39,785 nucleotides of DNA from Avibacterium gallinarum (lineage in GTDB: Bacteria > Pseudomonadota > Gammaproteobacteria > Enterobacterales > Pasteurellaceae), in NCBI RefSeq assembly GCF_002921135.1, contig NZ_PQVJ01000054.1:1-39785 (forward strand). The letters run 5' to 3'. Positions 26,967-36,369 of this stretch are shown one piece after another. The position numbers were made by a program, and so were the translations under genes. The stretch's first letter is position 1; each line of letters opens with the position of its first letter. The notes beneath the pieces were generated by a model that was given only the letters and a program-made list of their open reading frames with translations, was not told the origin of the DNA and made no database searches.

Positions 26967-27031
26967 AATAAATTTATAACTCAATTTGTATATAGAAAGC
27001 CCCTCGCAGAGATCTTCGAGAGGCTTTTTTT
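26940..27031 (+). promoter_or_regulatory. Transcription attenuator of the ilv operon
   Basis: Terminator: AAAGCCCCTCG (26996-27006) pairs with CGAGAGGCTTT (27017-27027) with one mismatch, then TTTT. The inner AGA/TCT can extend it. Antiterminator candidate: GCGGGG (26940-26945) and GGCTT (26950-26954), just after the valine codons, can pair with the terminator's left arm (CCC-T-CGC at 27001-27007, and AAGCC at 26997-27001) as alternatives. A ribosome stalled on the Ile/Val codons would leave this segment free, which is the classic attenuation layout. Confidence 0.8.
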
Positions 27032-27060
27032 ATAGCGATTAATAACCAGAAAGGTGGAAT

Positions 27061-28707
27061 ATGAACGGTGCAAGATTAGTAACGGAGTGCTTGAAAGCAC
27101 ACAATGTGGATATTGTATTTGGCTATCCAGGTGGGGCGATAATGCCAGTTTATGATGCCATTTATGATTCGGGTTTGGAGCATTTGCTCTGTCGCAATGA
27201 GCAAGGCGCGGCAATAGCAGCTATTGGCTATGCCAGAGCCAGTGGGAAAACCGGGGTGTGTATCGCCACATCAGGCCCTGGGGCAACCAATTTAATCACG
27301 GGATTAGGCGATGCCTTAATGGATTCCATTCCTGTGGTGGCTATCACCGGCCAAGTTGCTTCACCATTGATTGGTACAGATGCCTTCCAAGAAGCCGATG
27401 TTCTGGGCTTATCCCTTGCTTGTACGAAGCATAGCTTTATTGTGCAAAGTATTGATGAATTGCCAGAAATTATCGCCAAAGCGTTCCAAATCGCACAAAG
27501 TGGTCGCCCTGGCCCTGTGCTTATTGATATTCCAAAAGATGTGCAATTTGCCGAAACCGATTTGCAACCTTTCACGCTTCCTGTGGAAAAACCGACCGCA
27601 CTTGATCCTGCTGAATTGGAAAAAGCGGTAGAATTATTGAAAAATGCCAAACGCCCTGTGGTGTATGTTGGCGGTGGCGTGGGAATGGCGAACGCCGTGC
27701 CAGCCTTGCGTGAGTTTTTAGCCACCACAGAAATTCCAAGTATTTCCACCTTAAAAGGCTTGGGCGCAATTTTGCCTGAAACCCCTTATTATATGGGAAT
27801 GATTGGTATGCACGGCACCAAAGCCGCCAATTTAGCCACGCAAGAATCTGATTTATTGTTAGTATTTGGCGCGCGTTTTGACGATCGTGTAACAGGCAAA
27901 TTAGACACCTTTGCGCCGCACGCTAAAGTGATTCATTGTGATATTGATGTGGCAGAATTAGGTAAGTTACGCCGTCCAGATGTGGCGTTGCGTGGCGATT
28001 TAAGCGAAGTTTTCCGTGCCTTAGCAATGAAATTAGATTTGGCAGATTGGCATAAAGAAATCAATAAGTTAAAACAAGATTTTGATTTCCGTTATGCAGA
28101 AAATCAGGGTAAACAACCGATTAACCCTTGGTGGTTGCTTAACACCGTTTCTAATCAAAAAGCGAAAAACGCCATTGTGGTTACCGATGTGGGGCAACAT
28201 CAAATGTGGTCAGCACAGCATATGAAACATTATGCGCCTGAAAATTTCATCACTTCAGCGGGATTTGGTTCAATGGGCTTTGGCTTGCCAGCAGCGATTG
28301 GTGCGCAGAAAGCACGTCCAAATGATGATGTGATTTTAATCACTGGTGATGGTTCATTAATGATGAACGTGCAGGAACTAGGTACAATTAAACGTGGCAA
28401 AACGCCGGTAAAAATCATTTTATTAGACAACCAACGCTTAGGAATGGTGCGTCAATGGCAAACCCTATTCTTCCAAGCGCGCCATAGTAATACGATTTTA
28501 GATGACAACCCTGATTTCGTAACCCTTGCTTCCGCCTTTGACATTAAAGGCGAGCGCATTGAATCTGGCGAGGAAGTGCAAGCGGCATTAGATCGCTTAT
28601 TCCACGCGGAAGGCGCTTATTTATTACATATTTGTATCCCTGCAGAAGAAAATGTGTGGCCACTTGTGCCACCAAATGCCTGCAACGTGGATATGCTTGA
28701 AGAATAA
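27061..28707 (+). CDS. ilvG: Acetolactate synthase II large subunit
   Basis: Thiamine-diphosphate enzyme that makes acetolactate or acetohydroxybutyrate, the first common step to valine, leucine and isoleucine. The 548 residues equal E. coli IlvG, and the gene is unbroken (it is frameshifted in E. coli K-12). The catalytic glutamate lies in CRNEQGAA (about residue 47). The FAD-binding region and the thiamine-diphosphate motif [17 protein letters not shown]...LLDNQ are present. AAAGGTGGAAT precedes the ATG, downstream of the attenuator. ilvM follows after 25 bases. An uptake sequence lies at 27595. Confidence 0.96.
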   Translation: MNGARLVTECLKAHNVDIVFGYPGGAIMPVYDAIYDSGLEHLLCRNEQGAAIAAIGYARASGKTGVCIATSGPGATNLITGLGDALMDSIPVVAITGQVASPLIGTDAFQEADVLGLSLACTKHSFIVQSIDELPEIIAKAFQIAQSGRPGPVLIDIPKDVQFAETDLQPFTLPVEKPTALDPAELEKAVELLKNAKRPVVYVGGGVGMANAVPALREFLATTEIPSISTLKGLGAILPETPYYMGMIGMHGTKAANLATQESDLLLVFGARFDDRVTGKLDTFAPHAKVIHCDIDVAELGKLRRPDVALRGDLSEVFRALAMKLDLADWHKEINKLKQDFDFRYAENQGKQPINPWWLLNTVSNQKAKNAIVVTDVGQHQMWSAQHMKHYAPENFITSAGFGSMGFGLPAAIGAQKARPNDDVILITGDGSLMMNVQELGTIKRGKTPVKIILLDNQRLGMVRQWQTLFFQARHSNTILDDNPDFVTLASAFDIKGERIESGEEVQAALDRLFHAEGAYLLHICIPAEENVWPLVPPNACNVDMLEE

Positions 28708-28732
28708 TAGAAAAGGAATTGTGGGGAAAATT

Positions 28733-28963
28733 ATGCAACAGTATGAATTATCAATCCGCGCCAACAGACGCCCAGAAACCTTAGAGCGTTTATTACGCGT
28801 AATGCGTCATCGCGGTTTTGAAGTGATTAAATTACAAACTGAAAGCCAACACCAAGAAATTGCCTTGCACGTTGTGGTGCAAAGCGAAAGAGCGGTGGAA
28901 TTATTGGTAAATCAATTAGTCAAATTGCCTGATGTATTCGAGGTAAAACAAGGCTATCAATGA
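28733..28963 (+). CDS. ilvM: Acetolactate synthase II regulatory subunit
   Basis: Small ACT-domain partner that stabilises and activates IlvG. The 76-residue protein (E. coli 87) reads MQQYELSIRANRRPETLERLLRV-type ACT fold, with the strand-helix-strand pattern FEVIKLQTE...IALHVVVQSERAVELLVNQL. I start at ATG 28733, preceded by GTGGGGAAAATT. The longer upstream frame overlaps ilvG in another frame and is not conserved. ilvE, which follows ilvM in E. coli, is missing. The ATGA overlap at its stop could start a 25-codon frame. Confidence 0.93.
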   Translation: MQQYELSIRANRRPETLERLLRVMRHRGFEVIKLQTESQHQEIALHVVVQSERAVELLVNQLVKLPDVFEVKQGYQ

Positions 28964-29037
28964 AAACATCTGATACTCGCGGTAACCTATCATCCAAAAG
29001 GATCGTAATTCGCCGCTACAAAATGGATGATGATTAA
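28960..29037 (+). CDS. Possible 25-residue ORF coupled to ilvM
   Basis: Its ATG overlaps the ilvM stop (ATGA), giving MKTSDTRGNLSSKRIVIRRY then KMDDD. It is rich in arginine and lysine with an acidic tail. The segment IVIRRYKMDD is faintly like the first strand of GNAT acetyltransferases, one of which follows at 29091, so it might be a decayed fragment. No function can be assigned, and it may not be a gene. Confidence 0.2.
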   Translation: MKTSDTRGNLSSKRIVIRRYKMDDD

Positions 29038-29090
29038 TATCAACGTATTATTTATAAAGTGCGGTGGATTTTTTGTAGGAAATTATTGAA

Positions 29091-29606
29091 ATGAATATCC
29101 GTTTTTCAACTCCAAAAGATAGTGTTGCCATTTATCAGCTCGTCAAGCAAGCGTTTAAAAACGCAGAACATTCTGATGGCACGGAGCAAGATTTGGTGCA
29201 ACGTTTATGGACAAGTGATTCTTTTATTCCTGAACTCTCGTTAGTTGCGGAACAAGATAAATGTTTACTTGGCTACATTTTATTTACACGGGTTACTATT
29301 GGTGAAGATCAAGCTTTAGCACTCGCACCGCTTGCCGTTTTGCCAGAATTTCAGCGGCAAGGCATTGGGAAAAAGTTAATTACTGCAGGGCATCATTATG
29401 CCAAACAGCTTGGCTATTCTCATATTATTGTATTAGGCGATCCGCAATACTATGGAAAATTTGGTTATCTTCCTGCAAGCCAATTTAATATTTATCCGCC
29501 TTTTGAGGTACTTGATCACTATTTTATGGGGATAAAATTAGATTTATTTGCACAAGCTCTTGAAGGCGTTGTGCAATACGATAGCGCATTTCAGTTAGAA
29601 AGTTAG
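29091..29606 (+). CDS. GNAT-family N-acetyltransferase (YhbS-like)
   Basis: Predicted acetyl-CoA-dependent acetyltransferase; substrate unknown. The 171 residues show the GNAT fold. Strand 1 is [22 protein letters not shown]. Motif A reads [17 protein letters not shown], with the acetyl-CoA pyrophosphate loop QRQGIG at about residues 102-107. The [13 protein letters not shown] segment is typical of the YhbS/COG3153 group. TAGGAAATTATTGAA precedes the ATG, and an uptake sequence lies at 29057. It occupies the place where ilvE stands in E. coli, between ilvM and ilvD, with no terminator on either side, so it is likely in the ilv transcript. Confidence 0.85.
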   Translation: MNIRFSTPKDSVAIYQLVKQAFKNAEHSDGTEQDLVQRLWTSDSFIPELSLVAEQDKCLLGYILFTRVTIGEDQALALAPLAVLPEFQRQGIGKKLITAGHHYAKQLGYSHIIVLGDPQYYGKFGYLPASQFNIYPPFEVLDHYFMGIKLDLFAQALEGVVQYDSAFQLES

Positions 29607-29644
29607 CTTACACATTTATAACAAAGATAAAAGTTGGAGAGATT

Positions 29645-31486
29645 ATGCCTAAATTACGTTCCGCGACCAGCACACAAGGTCGCAATATGGCAGGGGCGCG
29701 TGCGTTATGGCGCGCCACAGGAATGAAAGAAAATGATTTTGGTAAGCCGATTATCGCCGTAGTCAATTCTTTCACCCAATTTGTACCGGGCCACGTTCAC
29801 TTAAAAGACATTGGGCAATTAGTGGCTCAACAAATTGAGCAAGCAGGCGGTGTAGCGAAAGAATTTAACACCATTGCCGTTGATGATGGCATCGCAATGG
29901 GACACGGCGGAATGCTGTATTCCTTGCCTTCTCGCGATTTAATCGCCGACAGTGTGGAATATATGGTAAATGCTCATTGTGCAGACGCGATGGTGTGTAT
30001 TTCTAACTGCGATAAAATCACCCCAGGAATGTTAATGGCAGCGTTGCGGTTGAATATTCCGACCATTTTTGTGTCTGGCGGCCCAATGGAAGCGGGCAAA
30101 ACCAAATTATCCGATCAAATCATCAAATTAGATTTGGTGGACGCTATGGTGCAAAGTGCGGATAAAAATGTGTCAGATTCTGATGTGGAAGCCATTGAGC
30201 GTTCTGCCTGCCCAACTTGTGGTTCTTGTTCAGGAATGTTCACCGCAAACTCAATGAACTGCTTAACCGAAGCCTTAGGCTTAAGCCTACCGGGTAACGG
30301 TTCTTGCTTGGCAACCCACAAAGATCGTAAACAATTATTCTTAGATGCGGGCAAACAAATTGTTGAACTTTGCCAAAAATATTATCAGCAAGATGATGAA
30401 TCCGTATTGCCACGTTCCATCGCCACTAAGCCTGCATTTGAAAATGCAATGAGCTTAGATATTGCAATGGGCGGCTCAACTAATACCGTATTGCATTTAT
30501 TGGCAGCGGCACAAGAAGCGGAAGTGGATTTCACTATGGCAGACATTGACAGACTTTCTCGCCGCGTGCCTTGTTTAAGCAAAGTGGCGCCGAACACTGC
30601 CAAATATCATATGGAAGATGTGCATAGAGCGGGTGGAATTATGGCAATTTTAGGCGAGTTAGATCGTGCAGGATTGCTTGATAACCAAACTCGCACCGTA
30701 TTAGGTTTAAGCCTAGCTGAGCAAATTTCCAAATACGACATTATGCTCACTCAAGATGAAGCCATTCGTGAATTCTATCGCGCAGGGCCTGCGGGCATTC
30801 GTACCACACAAGCCTTCTCACAAGATTGCCGCTGGGACAGCCTTGATGACGATCGCGAGAACGGCTGTATTCGCAGTAAAGCCTTTGCTTATAGCCAAGA
30901 CGGCGGATTAGCAATGCTTTCCGGCAATATCGCCTTGGACGGCTGTATCGTTAAAACCGCGGGAGTTGATGAATCCATTTTAAAATTCACAGGAAAGGCA
31001 ATTGTATTTGAAAGCCAAGAAGATGCGGTAAACGGTATTCTCGGCGGCAAAGTGCAAGCAGGACACGTTGTGGTTATTCGTTATGAAGGGCCAAAAGGTG
31101 GGCCGGGTATGCAAGAAATGCTTTACCCAACCAGCTATTTAAAATCAATGGGCTTAGGCAAAGCCTGCGCATTATTAACTGACGGCCGTTTTTCTGGCGG
31201 TACATCAGGCTTATCTATCGGACACTGCTCGCCAGAAGCCGCAGCAGGCGGGACAATCGGCTTGGTGAAAGACGGCGATACCATTGAGATCGATATTCCA
31301 AATCGCTCAATCCAATTAATGGTATCGGAACAAGAATTGAGCGCACGCCGCGCAGAGCAAGATGCGAAAGGCTGGAAACCAGCAAATCGTCAGCGTGAAG
31401 TGTCTTTCGCACTCAAAATGTACGGTTATTTCGCCACTTCGGCGGATAAAGGCGCGGTGCGAGATCGTTCCAAATTAAGCGACTAA
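29645..31486 (+). CDS. ilvD: Dihydroxy-acid dehydratase
   Basis: Iron-sulfur enzyme that converts dihydroxy acids to the 2-keto acids of the valine and isoleucine routes. The 613 residues (E. coli 616) start [22 protein letters not shown]. Cluster cysteines are recognised in [11 protein letters not shown] and [19 protein letters not shown]. The C-terminal [24 protein letters not shown] signature is present in parts. GGAGAGATT precedes the ATG. It lies 38 bases after the GNAT gene and is followed by an uptake-sequence terminator. Confidence 0.98.
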   Translation: MPKLRSATSTQGRNMAGARALWRATGMKENDFGKPIIAVVNSFTQFVPGHVHLKDIGQLVAQQIEQAGGVAKEFNTIAVDDGIAMGHGGMLYSLPSRDLIADSVEYMVNAHCADAMVCISNCDKITPGMLMAALRLNIPTIFVSGGPMEAGKTKLSDQIIKLDLVDAMVQSADKNVSDSDVEAIERSACPTCGSCSGMFTANSMNCLTEALGLSLPGNGSCLATHKDRKQLFLDAGKQIVELCQKYYQQDDESVLPRSIATKPAFENAMSLDIAMGGSTNTVLHLLAAAQEAEVDFTMADIDRLSRRVPCLSKVAPNTAKYHMEDVHRAGGIMAILGELDRAGLLDNQTRTVLGLSLAEQISKYDIMLTQDEAIREFYRAGPAGIRTTQAFSQDCRWDSLDDDRENGCIRSKAFAYSQDGGLAMLSGNIALDGCIVKTAGVDESILKFTGKAIVFESQEDAVNGILGGKVQAGHVVVIRYEGPKGGPGMQEMLYPTSYLKSMGLGKACALLTDGRFSGGTSGLSIGHCSPEAAAGGTIGLVKDGDTIEIDIPNRSIQLMVSEQELSARRAEQDAKGWKPANRQREVSFALKMYGYFATSADKGAVRDRSKLSD

Positions 31487-31493
31487 ATAAAAT

Positions 31494-31529
31494 GGCCGCA
31501 CGAGATAAATTAAAGTGCGGTCGTTTTTT
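31494..31529 (+). terminator. Terminator-like hairpin after ilvD using an uptake sequence
   Basis: GGCCGCAC (31494-31501) pairs with GTGCGGTC (31515-31522, one G-T pair), followed by TTTTTT. The right arm overlaps the uptake sequence 31513-31521. If active, it would separate ilvD from the DUF1345-ilvA pair. Confidence 0.65.
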
Positions 31530-31579
31530 CGCAAATTTTTATAATTTCTGCCTAAATTTAGGCATACAAGGAAAGCAAA

Positions 31580-32257
31580 ATGCAAAAAATGCTAAAACAG
31601 CATATTAAATTTTTCACCAGTTTGATCTTGGTGATTCTCTCTTTTATGGCATTTCGTCTGCTCTCGCAAGGCGATATTAGTACCGATCTCATTTATTCTT
31701 GGGATATGGGAATGAGCCTGTATTTATTTTGGACATTCTGGACAATTCGCCAACAACATCGTCATCGCGAACAGATGACCGCAGTGCTACAAGAGCGCCA
31801 AGCTGGGACAAAAGCAATGTTCGTCATCGTGAGCGTGATTATCGGTGCTTGTATCGTGGCATTGGTTCGCTTAGTGAGCATTGCGCAAAATCTTCCACCA
31901 ATGGAAAAAGCGTGGCATATCACTTTAGCGATTATTTCCATTTTCCTTTCTTGGTTGGTGATTCATATTCTGTTTGCTATTCGCTATGCTCATTTGTTCT
32001 ATCACGCGAAAGTCAGCGGCGAGCCAATGCCACTGCAAATTCCGCAGAGTAACGGGCAAAATGGCTATCAAACCGAGCCAAATTACTACGATTTTATCTA
32101 CACCGCCTTGATTATCGGCACCTCAGCACAAACGGCCGATGTGATGTTTTCTTCAAGAGCGGGGCGAATTTTGGGCGGAATTCACAGCATTGTCGCCTTT
32201 ATTTTCAACGTAACCGTGCTTTCCTTATTAATTAACATTATTTCTGGTTTTATTTAA
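31580..32257 (+). CDS. DUF1345 family inner-membrane protein
   Basis: Function unknown. The 225-residue protein has about five or six membrane segments (starting FFTSLILVILSFMAFRLL) and the DUF1345 features HLFYHAKVSGEP, YYDFIYTALIIGTSAQTADVMFSSRAGRILGGIHS and a hydrophobic C-terminal helix with FNVTVLSLLINII, read in parts. AAGGAAAGCAAA precedes the ATG. ilvA starts only 10 bases after its stop, so the two are translationally linked. Its presence inside the ilv cluster may reflect a transport role or just chance; I cannot tell. Confidence 0.85.
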   Translation: MQKMLKQHIKFFTSLILVILSFMAFRLLSQGDISTDLIYSWDMGMSLYLFWTFWTIRQQHRHREQMTAVLQERQAGTKAMFVIVSVIIGACIVALVRLVSIAQNLPPMEKAWHITLAIISIFLSWLVIHILFAIRYAHLFYHAKVSGEPMPLQIPQSNGQNGYQTEPNYYDFIYTALIIGTSAQTADVMFSSRAGRILGGIHSIVAFIFNVTVLSLLINIISGFI

Positions 32258-32267
32258 GGATAATAAA

Positions 32268-33815
32268 ATGACAACCCTTGCATTTAACAATCCAACTCCT
32301 AGCGGAGATGATTATTTAAAAACCATTTTGAAACTGGGATCTGTGGTGTATCAAGCCGCGCAAACAACCCCTTTGCAACCGATGGATAAACTTTCCGCGC
32401 GGCTGCACAATCAGGTTTTAATTAAGCGTGAAGATCGCCAGCCTGTGCATAGCTTTAAATTGCGTGGCGCTTATGCAATGATCGCCGCCTTGAATGATGA
32501 ACAACGCCAAGCTGGCGTGATTGCGGCTTCTGCGGGCAACCACGCGCAGGGCGTGGCGCTATCTGCCAAATTATTGGGCTTGAAAGCGTTAATCGTGATG
32601 CCACAGAATACACCGAGCATTAAAGTAGATGCGGTGCGCCGTTTTGGGGGCGAAGTGCTACTTTACGGCGCAAACTTTGATGAAGCCAAAGGCAAGGCAA
32701 TTGAACTTTCTAAAAGTAAAAATATGACGTTTATTCCCCCTTTCGATCACCCTTTAGTGATCGCAGGGCAAGGGACATTGGCGCTTGAATTGTTACAACA
32801 ATCGTCCAACATCGACCGCGTTTTTGTGCCAGTGGGCGGGGGCGGCTTAGCCGCAGGGGTTGCCGTGCTAATCAAACAATTAATGCCAGAAATTAAAGTA
32901 ATCGGCGTGGAAAGCAAAGATTCAGCCTGCCTGTATCAAGCCTTAAAAGTCGGACAACCAGTGGATTTAGAGCGAGTGGGCTTATTTGCCGATGGCGTGG
33001 CAGTAAAACGCATTGGCGATGAGACTTTCCGTTTATGTCAGCAATATCTTGATGATGTGGTGCTGGTGGACGGCGATGAAATTTGTGCTGCAATGAAAGA
33101 TATTTTTGAAAACGTACGCGCAATTGCAGAGCCGTCAGGGGCGGTGTCGCTGGCAGGGCTAAAAAAATACGTCAAAGAAAATAATATTCAAGGGGAAACC
33201 TTAGTGAATATTTTATCGGGCGCCAACCTGAATTTCCACACATTGCGTTATGTGTCTGAGCGTTGCGAAATCGGTGAAAAACACGAAGCAATGCTTGCGG
33301 TAACTATTCCCGAAGAAAAAGGCAGCTTCTTGCGTTTTTGCCATTTGCTTGGCGATCGTGCCGTTACGGAATTTAACTACCGCTATGCGGATCAAGCGCA
33401 AGCCTGTATTTTTGTCGGGGTGAGAATTCGTGGTGAAGATGAGAAAAATGAAATCATCGCGCAGTTGCAACAACAGGGCTATTCCGTGATGGATCTCTCT
33501 GATGATGATGTGGCGAAAACTCACATTCGTTATATGATCGGCGGACGCTCATCAAGCAAGGCGAAAGAACGCTTATACAGCTTTGAGTTTCCAGAACAAA
33601 AAGGTGCGTTACTTAAATTCCTTGAAATGCTCGGCACGCACTGGAACATCTCACTGTTCCACTACCGCGCTCACGGCGCAGACTACGGCAATGTGCTTGC
33701 AGGCTTCCAATTAGATGAAAACGATGAAATTCGCTTCAACGCCCATTTGGAAGAATTAGCCTATACTTATCAAGACGTTACCAACAGCCCAGCGTATAAG
33801 TATTTTTTGGGATAA
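32268..33815 (+). CDS. ilvA: Threonine deaminase (biosynthetic)
   Basis: PLP enzyme that deaminates threonine to 2-oxobutanoate, the committed step to isoleucine. The 515 residues (E. coli 514) comprise a catalytic domain with the PLP lysine in VHSFKLRGAY (about residue 63), the SAGNHAQG loop and the phosphate-binding GGGGLAAG. Two C-terminal ACT-like regulatory domains follow (FLRFCHLLGDRAVTEFNYR and LLKFLEMLGTHWNISLFHYR), the mark of the isoleucine-inhibited biosynthetic form rather than catabolic TdcB. AAGGATAATAAA precedes the ATG. It closes the ilv cluster and is followed by a terminator. Confidence 0.97.
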   Translation: MTTLAFNNPTPSGDDYLKTILKLGSVVYQAAQTTPLQPMDKLSARLHNQVLIKREDRQPVHSFKLRGAYAMIAALNDEQRQAGVIAASAGNHAQGVALSAKLLGLKALIVMPQNTPSIKVDAVRRFGGEVLLYGANFDEAKGKAIELSKSKNMTFIPPFDHPLVIAGQGTLALELLQQSSNIDRVFVPVGGGGLAAGVAVLIKQLMPEIKVIGVESKDSACLYQALKVGQPVDLERVGLFADGVAVKRIGDETFRLCQQYLDDVVLVDGDEICAAMKDIFENVRAIAEPSGAVSLAGLKKYVKENNIQGETLVNILSGANLNFHTLRYVSERCEIGEKHEAMLAVTIPEEKGSFLRFCHLLGDRAVTEFNYRYADQAQACIFVGVRIRGEDEKNEIIAQLQQQGYSVMDLSDDDVAKTHIRYMIGGRSSSKAKERLYSFEFPEQKGALLKFLEMLGTHWNISLFHYRAHGADYGNVLAGFQLDENDEIRFNAHLEELAYTYQDVTNSPAYKYFLG

Positions 33816-33831
33816 GTTAAAACATAAAAAG

Positions 33832-33867
33832 AAAAACCACGGCAACGAAAGTGCGGTGGTTTTTTTA
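33832..33867 (+). terminator. Terminator of ilvA containing an uptake sequence
   Basis: AAACCAC (33834-33840) pairs with GTGGTTT (33856-33862), with inner GCA/TGC pairs, followed by T residues. The uptake sequence is 33849-33857. Confidence 0.75.
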
Positions 33868-33879
33868 TGCATTTTTACG

Positions 33880-33911
33880 AATAAAAAGAAAGGGAGGTTT
33901 TGCCTCCCTTT
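33880..33911 (-). terminator. Terminator of gdhA
   Basis: AAAGGGAGG (33889-33897) and CCTCCCTTT (33903-33911) form a 9-bp stem. On the minus strand the T-rich tract CTTTTTATT follows, so it serves gdhA. With the ilvA terminator it separates the two convergent units. Confidence 0.85.
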
Positions 33912-33981
33912 GCTTTAATCAGCACATTAATGTCCTTTCGCTCTGCTTGCTTAGTCCATAATGTGTTTTGCTCTTTAAGGA

Positions 33982-35331
33982 TTAGTAAACGCCTTGTGCT
34001 AACATTGCATCTGCAACTTTTACGAAACCTGCGATGTTTGCACCAGTTACGTAATTGATGTTCGCTTGGCCTTCCACTGTACCGTATTTTTTACAGTTTG
34101 CGTGAATGTCGAGCATAATTTGTTTTAATTTTGCGTCCACTTCTTCCGCTGTCCAGTATAGACGTTGTGAGCTTTGCGCCATTTCTAAACCAGATGTTGC
34201 CACGCCACCAGCGTTTGCTGCTTTACCTGGGCCGAATAATACGCCTGCTTCAAGTAATGCGTCTGTTGCTTCGATAGTGGTTGGCATATTTGCGCCTTCA
34301 GCCACAAGTTGTACGCCATTGGCGATTAATTTTTGTGCGTCAGCAAGGTCTAGCTCGTTTTGGGTTGCACAAGGTAAAGCAATGTCTGCTTTCACGCCCC
34401 AAGGACGCTCGCCTGCAACATATTGTAAGCCGAATTTTTCTGCGTAATCTTTCACACGTCCACGTTGTACGTTTTTGATTTCCATTAACGCAGCTAATTT
34501 TTCTGCTGTGAAGCCCGCTTCATCATAAACATAACCAGAGCTGTCAGAACAAGTAACCACTTTCGCACCAAGCTGCAATGCTTTTTCAATGGCATATTGC
34601 GCTACGTTACCTGAACCTGAAACCACAACGGTTTTGCCTTGGAAAGATTGATTTTTTTCTTCAAGCATTGCTTGTGCGAAATAAACTAAGCCGTAACCTG
34701 TTGCTTCTGGGCGAATTAGGCTCCCACCGAATGACAATCCACGCCCTGTGAATACGCAACCTGCTTGGTTTGATAATTTTTTCATCATACCAGCAAGATA
34801 GCCCACTTCACGACCGCCAACACCGATGTCGCCTGCTGGCACGTCTGTGTCTGGGCCAATGTGGCGATAAAGTTCGCTGATTAATGCTTGGCAGAAGCGC
34901 ATTACTTCGCCGTCAGATTTGCCTTTAGGATCAAAGTCTGAACCACCTTTACCACCGCCCATTGGCAATGTAGTTAATGCGTTTTTGAAGATTTGCTCAA
35001 ACCCTAAGAATTTTAAGATAGATTGGTTTACCGATGGGTGGAAACGCATTCCGCCTTTAAATGGCCCGATTGCGCTGTTGAATTGTACGCGGAAAGCACG
35101 GTTTACTTGCACTTGTCCTTTGTCATCTGTCCACGCTACACGGAATTGGATTAAACGCTCTGGCTCAACAAGACGTTCCAAAAGCGCTTGCGAACGATAT
35201 TGTGGATTTTTCTCTAAGAATGGCCAAATTGAAGTGAACACTTCACGCACCGCTTGTAAAAACTCTGGCTGGTGTCCATCGCGTTGTTCAACTTTGGCTA
35301 AAAATTCTTCTAATGAGCTAACTTGTGACAT
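33982..35331 (-). CDS. gdhA: NADP-specific glutamate dehydrogenase
   Basis: Assimilates ammonium by reductive amination of 2-oxoglutarate to glutamate. The 449 residues (E. coli 447) show the substrate-binding GPFKGGMRFHPSV and the catalytic lysine in PMGGGKGGSDFDPKGKSD. The Rossmann motif VVSGSGNVAQYAIEKA suits NADP, and the C-terminal GANIAGFVKVADAML is present. AGGAAGTAAACT precedes the ATG. It is monocistronic on the minus strand, ended by the hairpin at 33889-33911. Confidence 0.97.
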   Translation of the reverse strand: MSQVSSLEEFLAKVEQRDGHQPEFLQAVREVFTSIWPFLEKNPQYRSQALLERLVEPERLIQFRVAWTDDKGQVQVNRAFRVQFNSAIGPFKGGMRFHPSVNQSILKFLGFEQIFKNALTTLPMGGGKGGSDFDPKGKSDGEVMRFCQALISELYRHIGPDTDVPAGDIGVGGREVGYLAGMMKKLSNQAGCVFTGRGLSFGGSLIRPEATGYGLVYFAQAMLEEKNQSFQGKTVVVSGSGNVAQYAIEKALQLGAKVVTCSDSSGYVYDEAGFTAEKLAALMEIKNVQRGRVKDYAEKFGLQYVAGERPWGVKADIALPCATQNELDLADAQKLIANGVQLVAEGANMPTTIEATDALLEAGVLFGPGKAANAGGVATSGLEMAQSSQRLYWTAEEVDAKLKQIMLDIHANCKKYGTVEGQANINYVTGANIAGFVKVADAMLAQGVY

Positions 35332-35519
35332 AGTTTACTTCCTTTATGTGTGTATGATGTTGATAAATTTATTATTAGAATGGCTAAAGTCTGGCGTTGC
35401 AGCCTTTAGATAAGCCTCAGAAACCGGCTTGAGAATTACTATGCAACAAAAAGGGGGAATATTGCAAATATTTTTTTATAAAAAATTATTTTTTATGCGA
35501 GATTTGATGATTATCAAAA

Positions 35520-35564
35520 AAGTGCGGTGATTTGTAAAAAATTTCTAAAAAAAACACCGCACTT
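35520..35564 (-). terminator. Uptake-sequence hairpin acting as marC terminator
   Basis: AAGTGCGGT (35520-35528) and ACCGCACTT (35556-35564) form the stem. Read on the minus strand, the hairpin ends in ACCGCACTT followed by a run of T, 12 bases after the marC-family stop codon. The gdhA upstream region lies between this and 35332; I found no convincing gdhA promoter there. Confidence 0.7.
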
Positions 35565-35575
35565 TAAGAAATGAA

Positions 35576-36202
35576 CTAGAAAAGATGAAGGTTTTTAATT
35601 CCTTCTACAATAATTTCAACGCCTAGCGACATCAAAATTAAACCCATAATACGGGTGATGACGTTTGAGCCAGTTTTGCCTAATTTCTTAATTAATGGCT
35701 CAGAATAGCGTAATAAGATGTAACAACATAAGCCAAATAGGGCGATGGTGAGTGATGTGTAAACATAATCCATCACGGTTGTTTGATTTGAGCCAAACAC
35801 GATGGTTGCACTGATTGACCCCGGGCCTGCCATAATTGGCATTGCTAGTGGCACAACGGCGATGTTGTTGTAATCGTCAAAGTTTTCCGCTTTTTCTTCT
35901 TTATTGATTTTATGATCACCGATTTTACCGTTAATCATTGTGAGTGCGATCATTGCCACCAAGATCCCTCCCGCAATGCGGAAAGAGTTAATGGAAATAT
36001 GAAAGGCTTCTAAAATCATATTGCCAAAGAAGAAGCTGACCAACAAAATGACAGAAACAGAAAAACAAGTAATCAACCCTGTTCGATTTTGTTGAGCGGG
36101 TGTTTGGTCGGTCGTCATTGAATAAAAAATTGGAATAACCCCAATCGGGTTTACCAAGGCAATAAGACTGACAAAAAATTGAATATAAATTGCGAGATCC
36201 AT
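35576..36202 (-). CDS. MarC family membrane protein (YchE-like)
   Basis: Inner-membrane protein of unknown function (UPF0056/MarC family; not a proven resistance gene). The 208 residues contain six membrane segments. The first reads QFFVSLIALVNPIGVIPIF, with the conserved NPIG. Helix 3 contains SFRIAGGILVAMIALTMING, and the VVPLAMPIMAGPGSISATIV re-entrant-like motif is present. ITRIMGLILMSLGVEIIVEG closes it. It resembles E. coli YchE more than MarC or YhgN, as I remember them. It stands alone between gdhA and metQ. An uptake sequence lies upstream at 36267. Confidence 0.88.
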   Translation of the reverse strand: MDLAIYIQFFVSLIALVNPIGVIPIFYSMTTDQTPAQQNRTGLITCFSVSVILLVSFFFGNMILEAFHISINSFRIAGGILVAMIALTMINGKIGDHKINKEEKAENFDDYNNIAVVPLAMPIMAGPGSISATIVFGSNQTTVMDYVYTSLTIALFGLCCYILLRYSEPLIKKLGKTGSNVITRIMGLILMSLGVEIIVEGIKNLHLF

Positions 36203-36305
36203 AGATAGAATAAAATAGTGAAAATAGGGAGGCTATTATAGGATTGATTGAGCAAATCAACAAGAAAAGTGCGGTGGTTTTTTGCTGAGAAAATAGCAAA
36301 GCCGC

Positions 36306-36337
36306 AGAAAAAATAATGCCCCTGAATCCTCAGGGGC
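36306..36337 (-). terminator. Terminator of metNIQ
   Basis: GCCCCTGA (36318-36325) and TCAGGGGC (36330-36337) form a perfect 8-bp stem with a 4-base loop. On the minus strand it is followed by ATTATTTTTTC. Confidence 0.88.
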
Positions 36338-36369
36338 GATGGCATAAAATTGAGTAAAGAAGAAAGGGA

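Noticed and set aside
34919-35413. 164-codon open frame antisense to gdhA
   Set aside because: It is fully explained by the conserved gdhA reading frame on the other strand.
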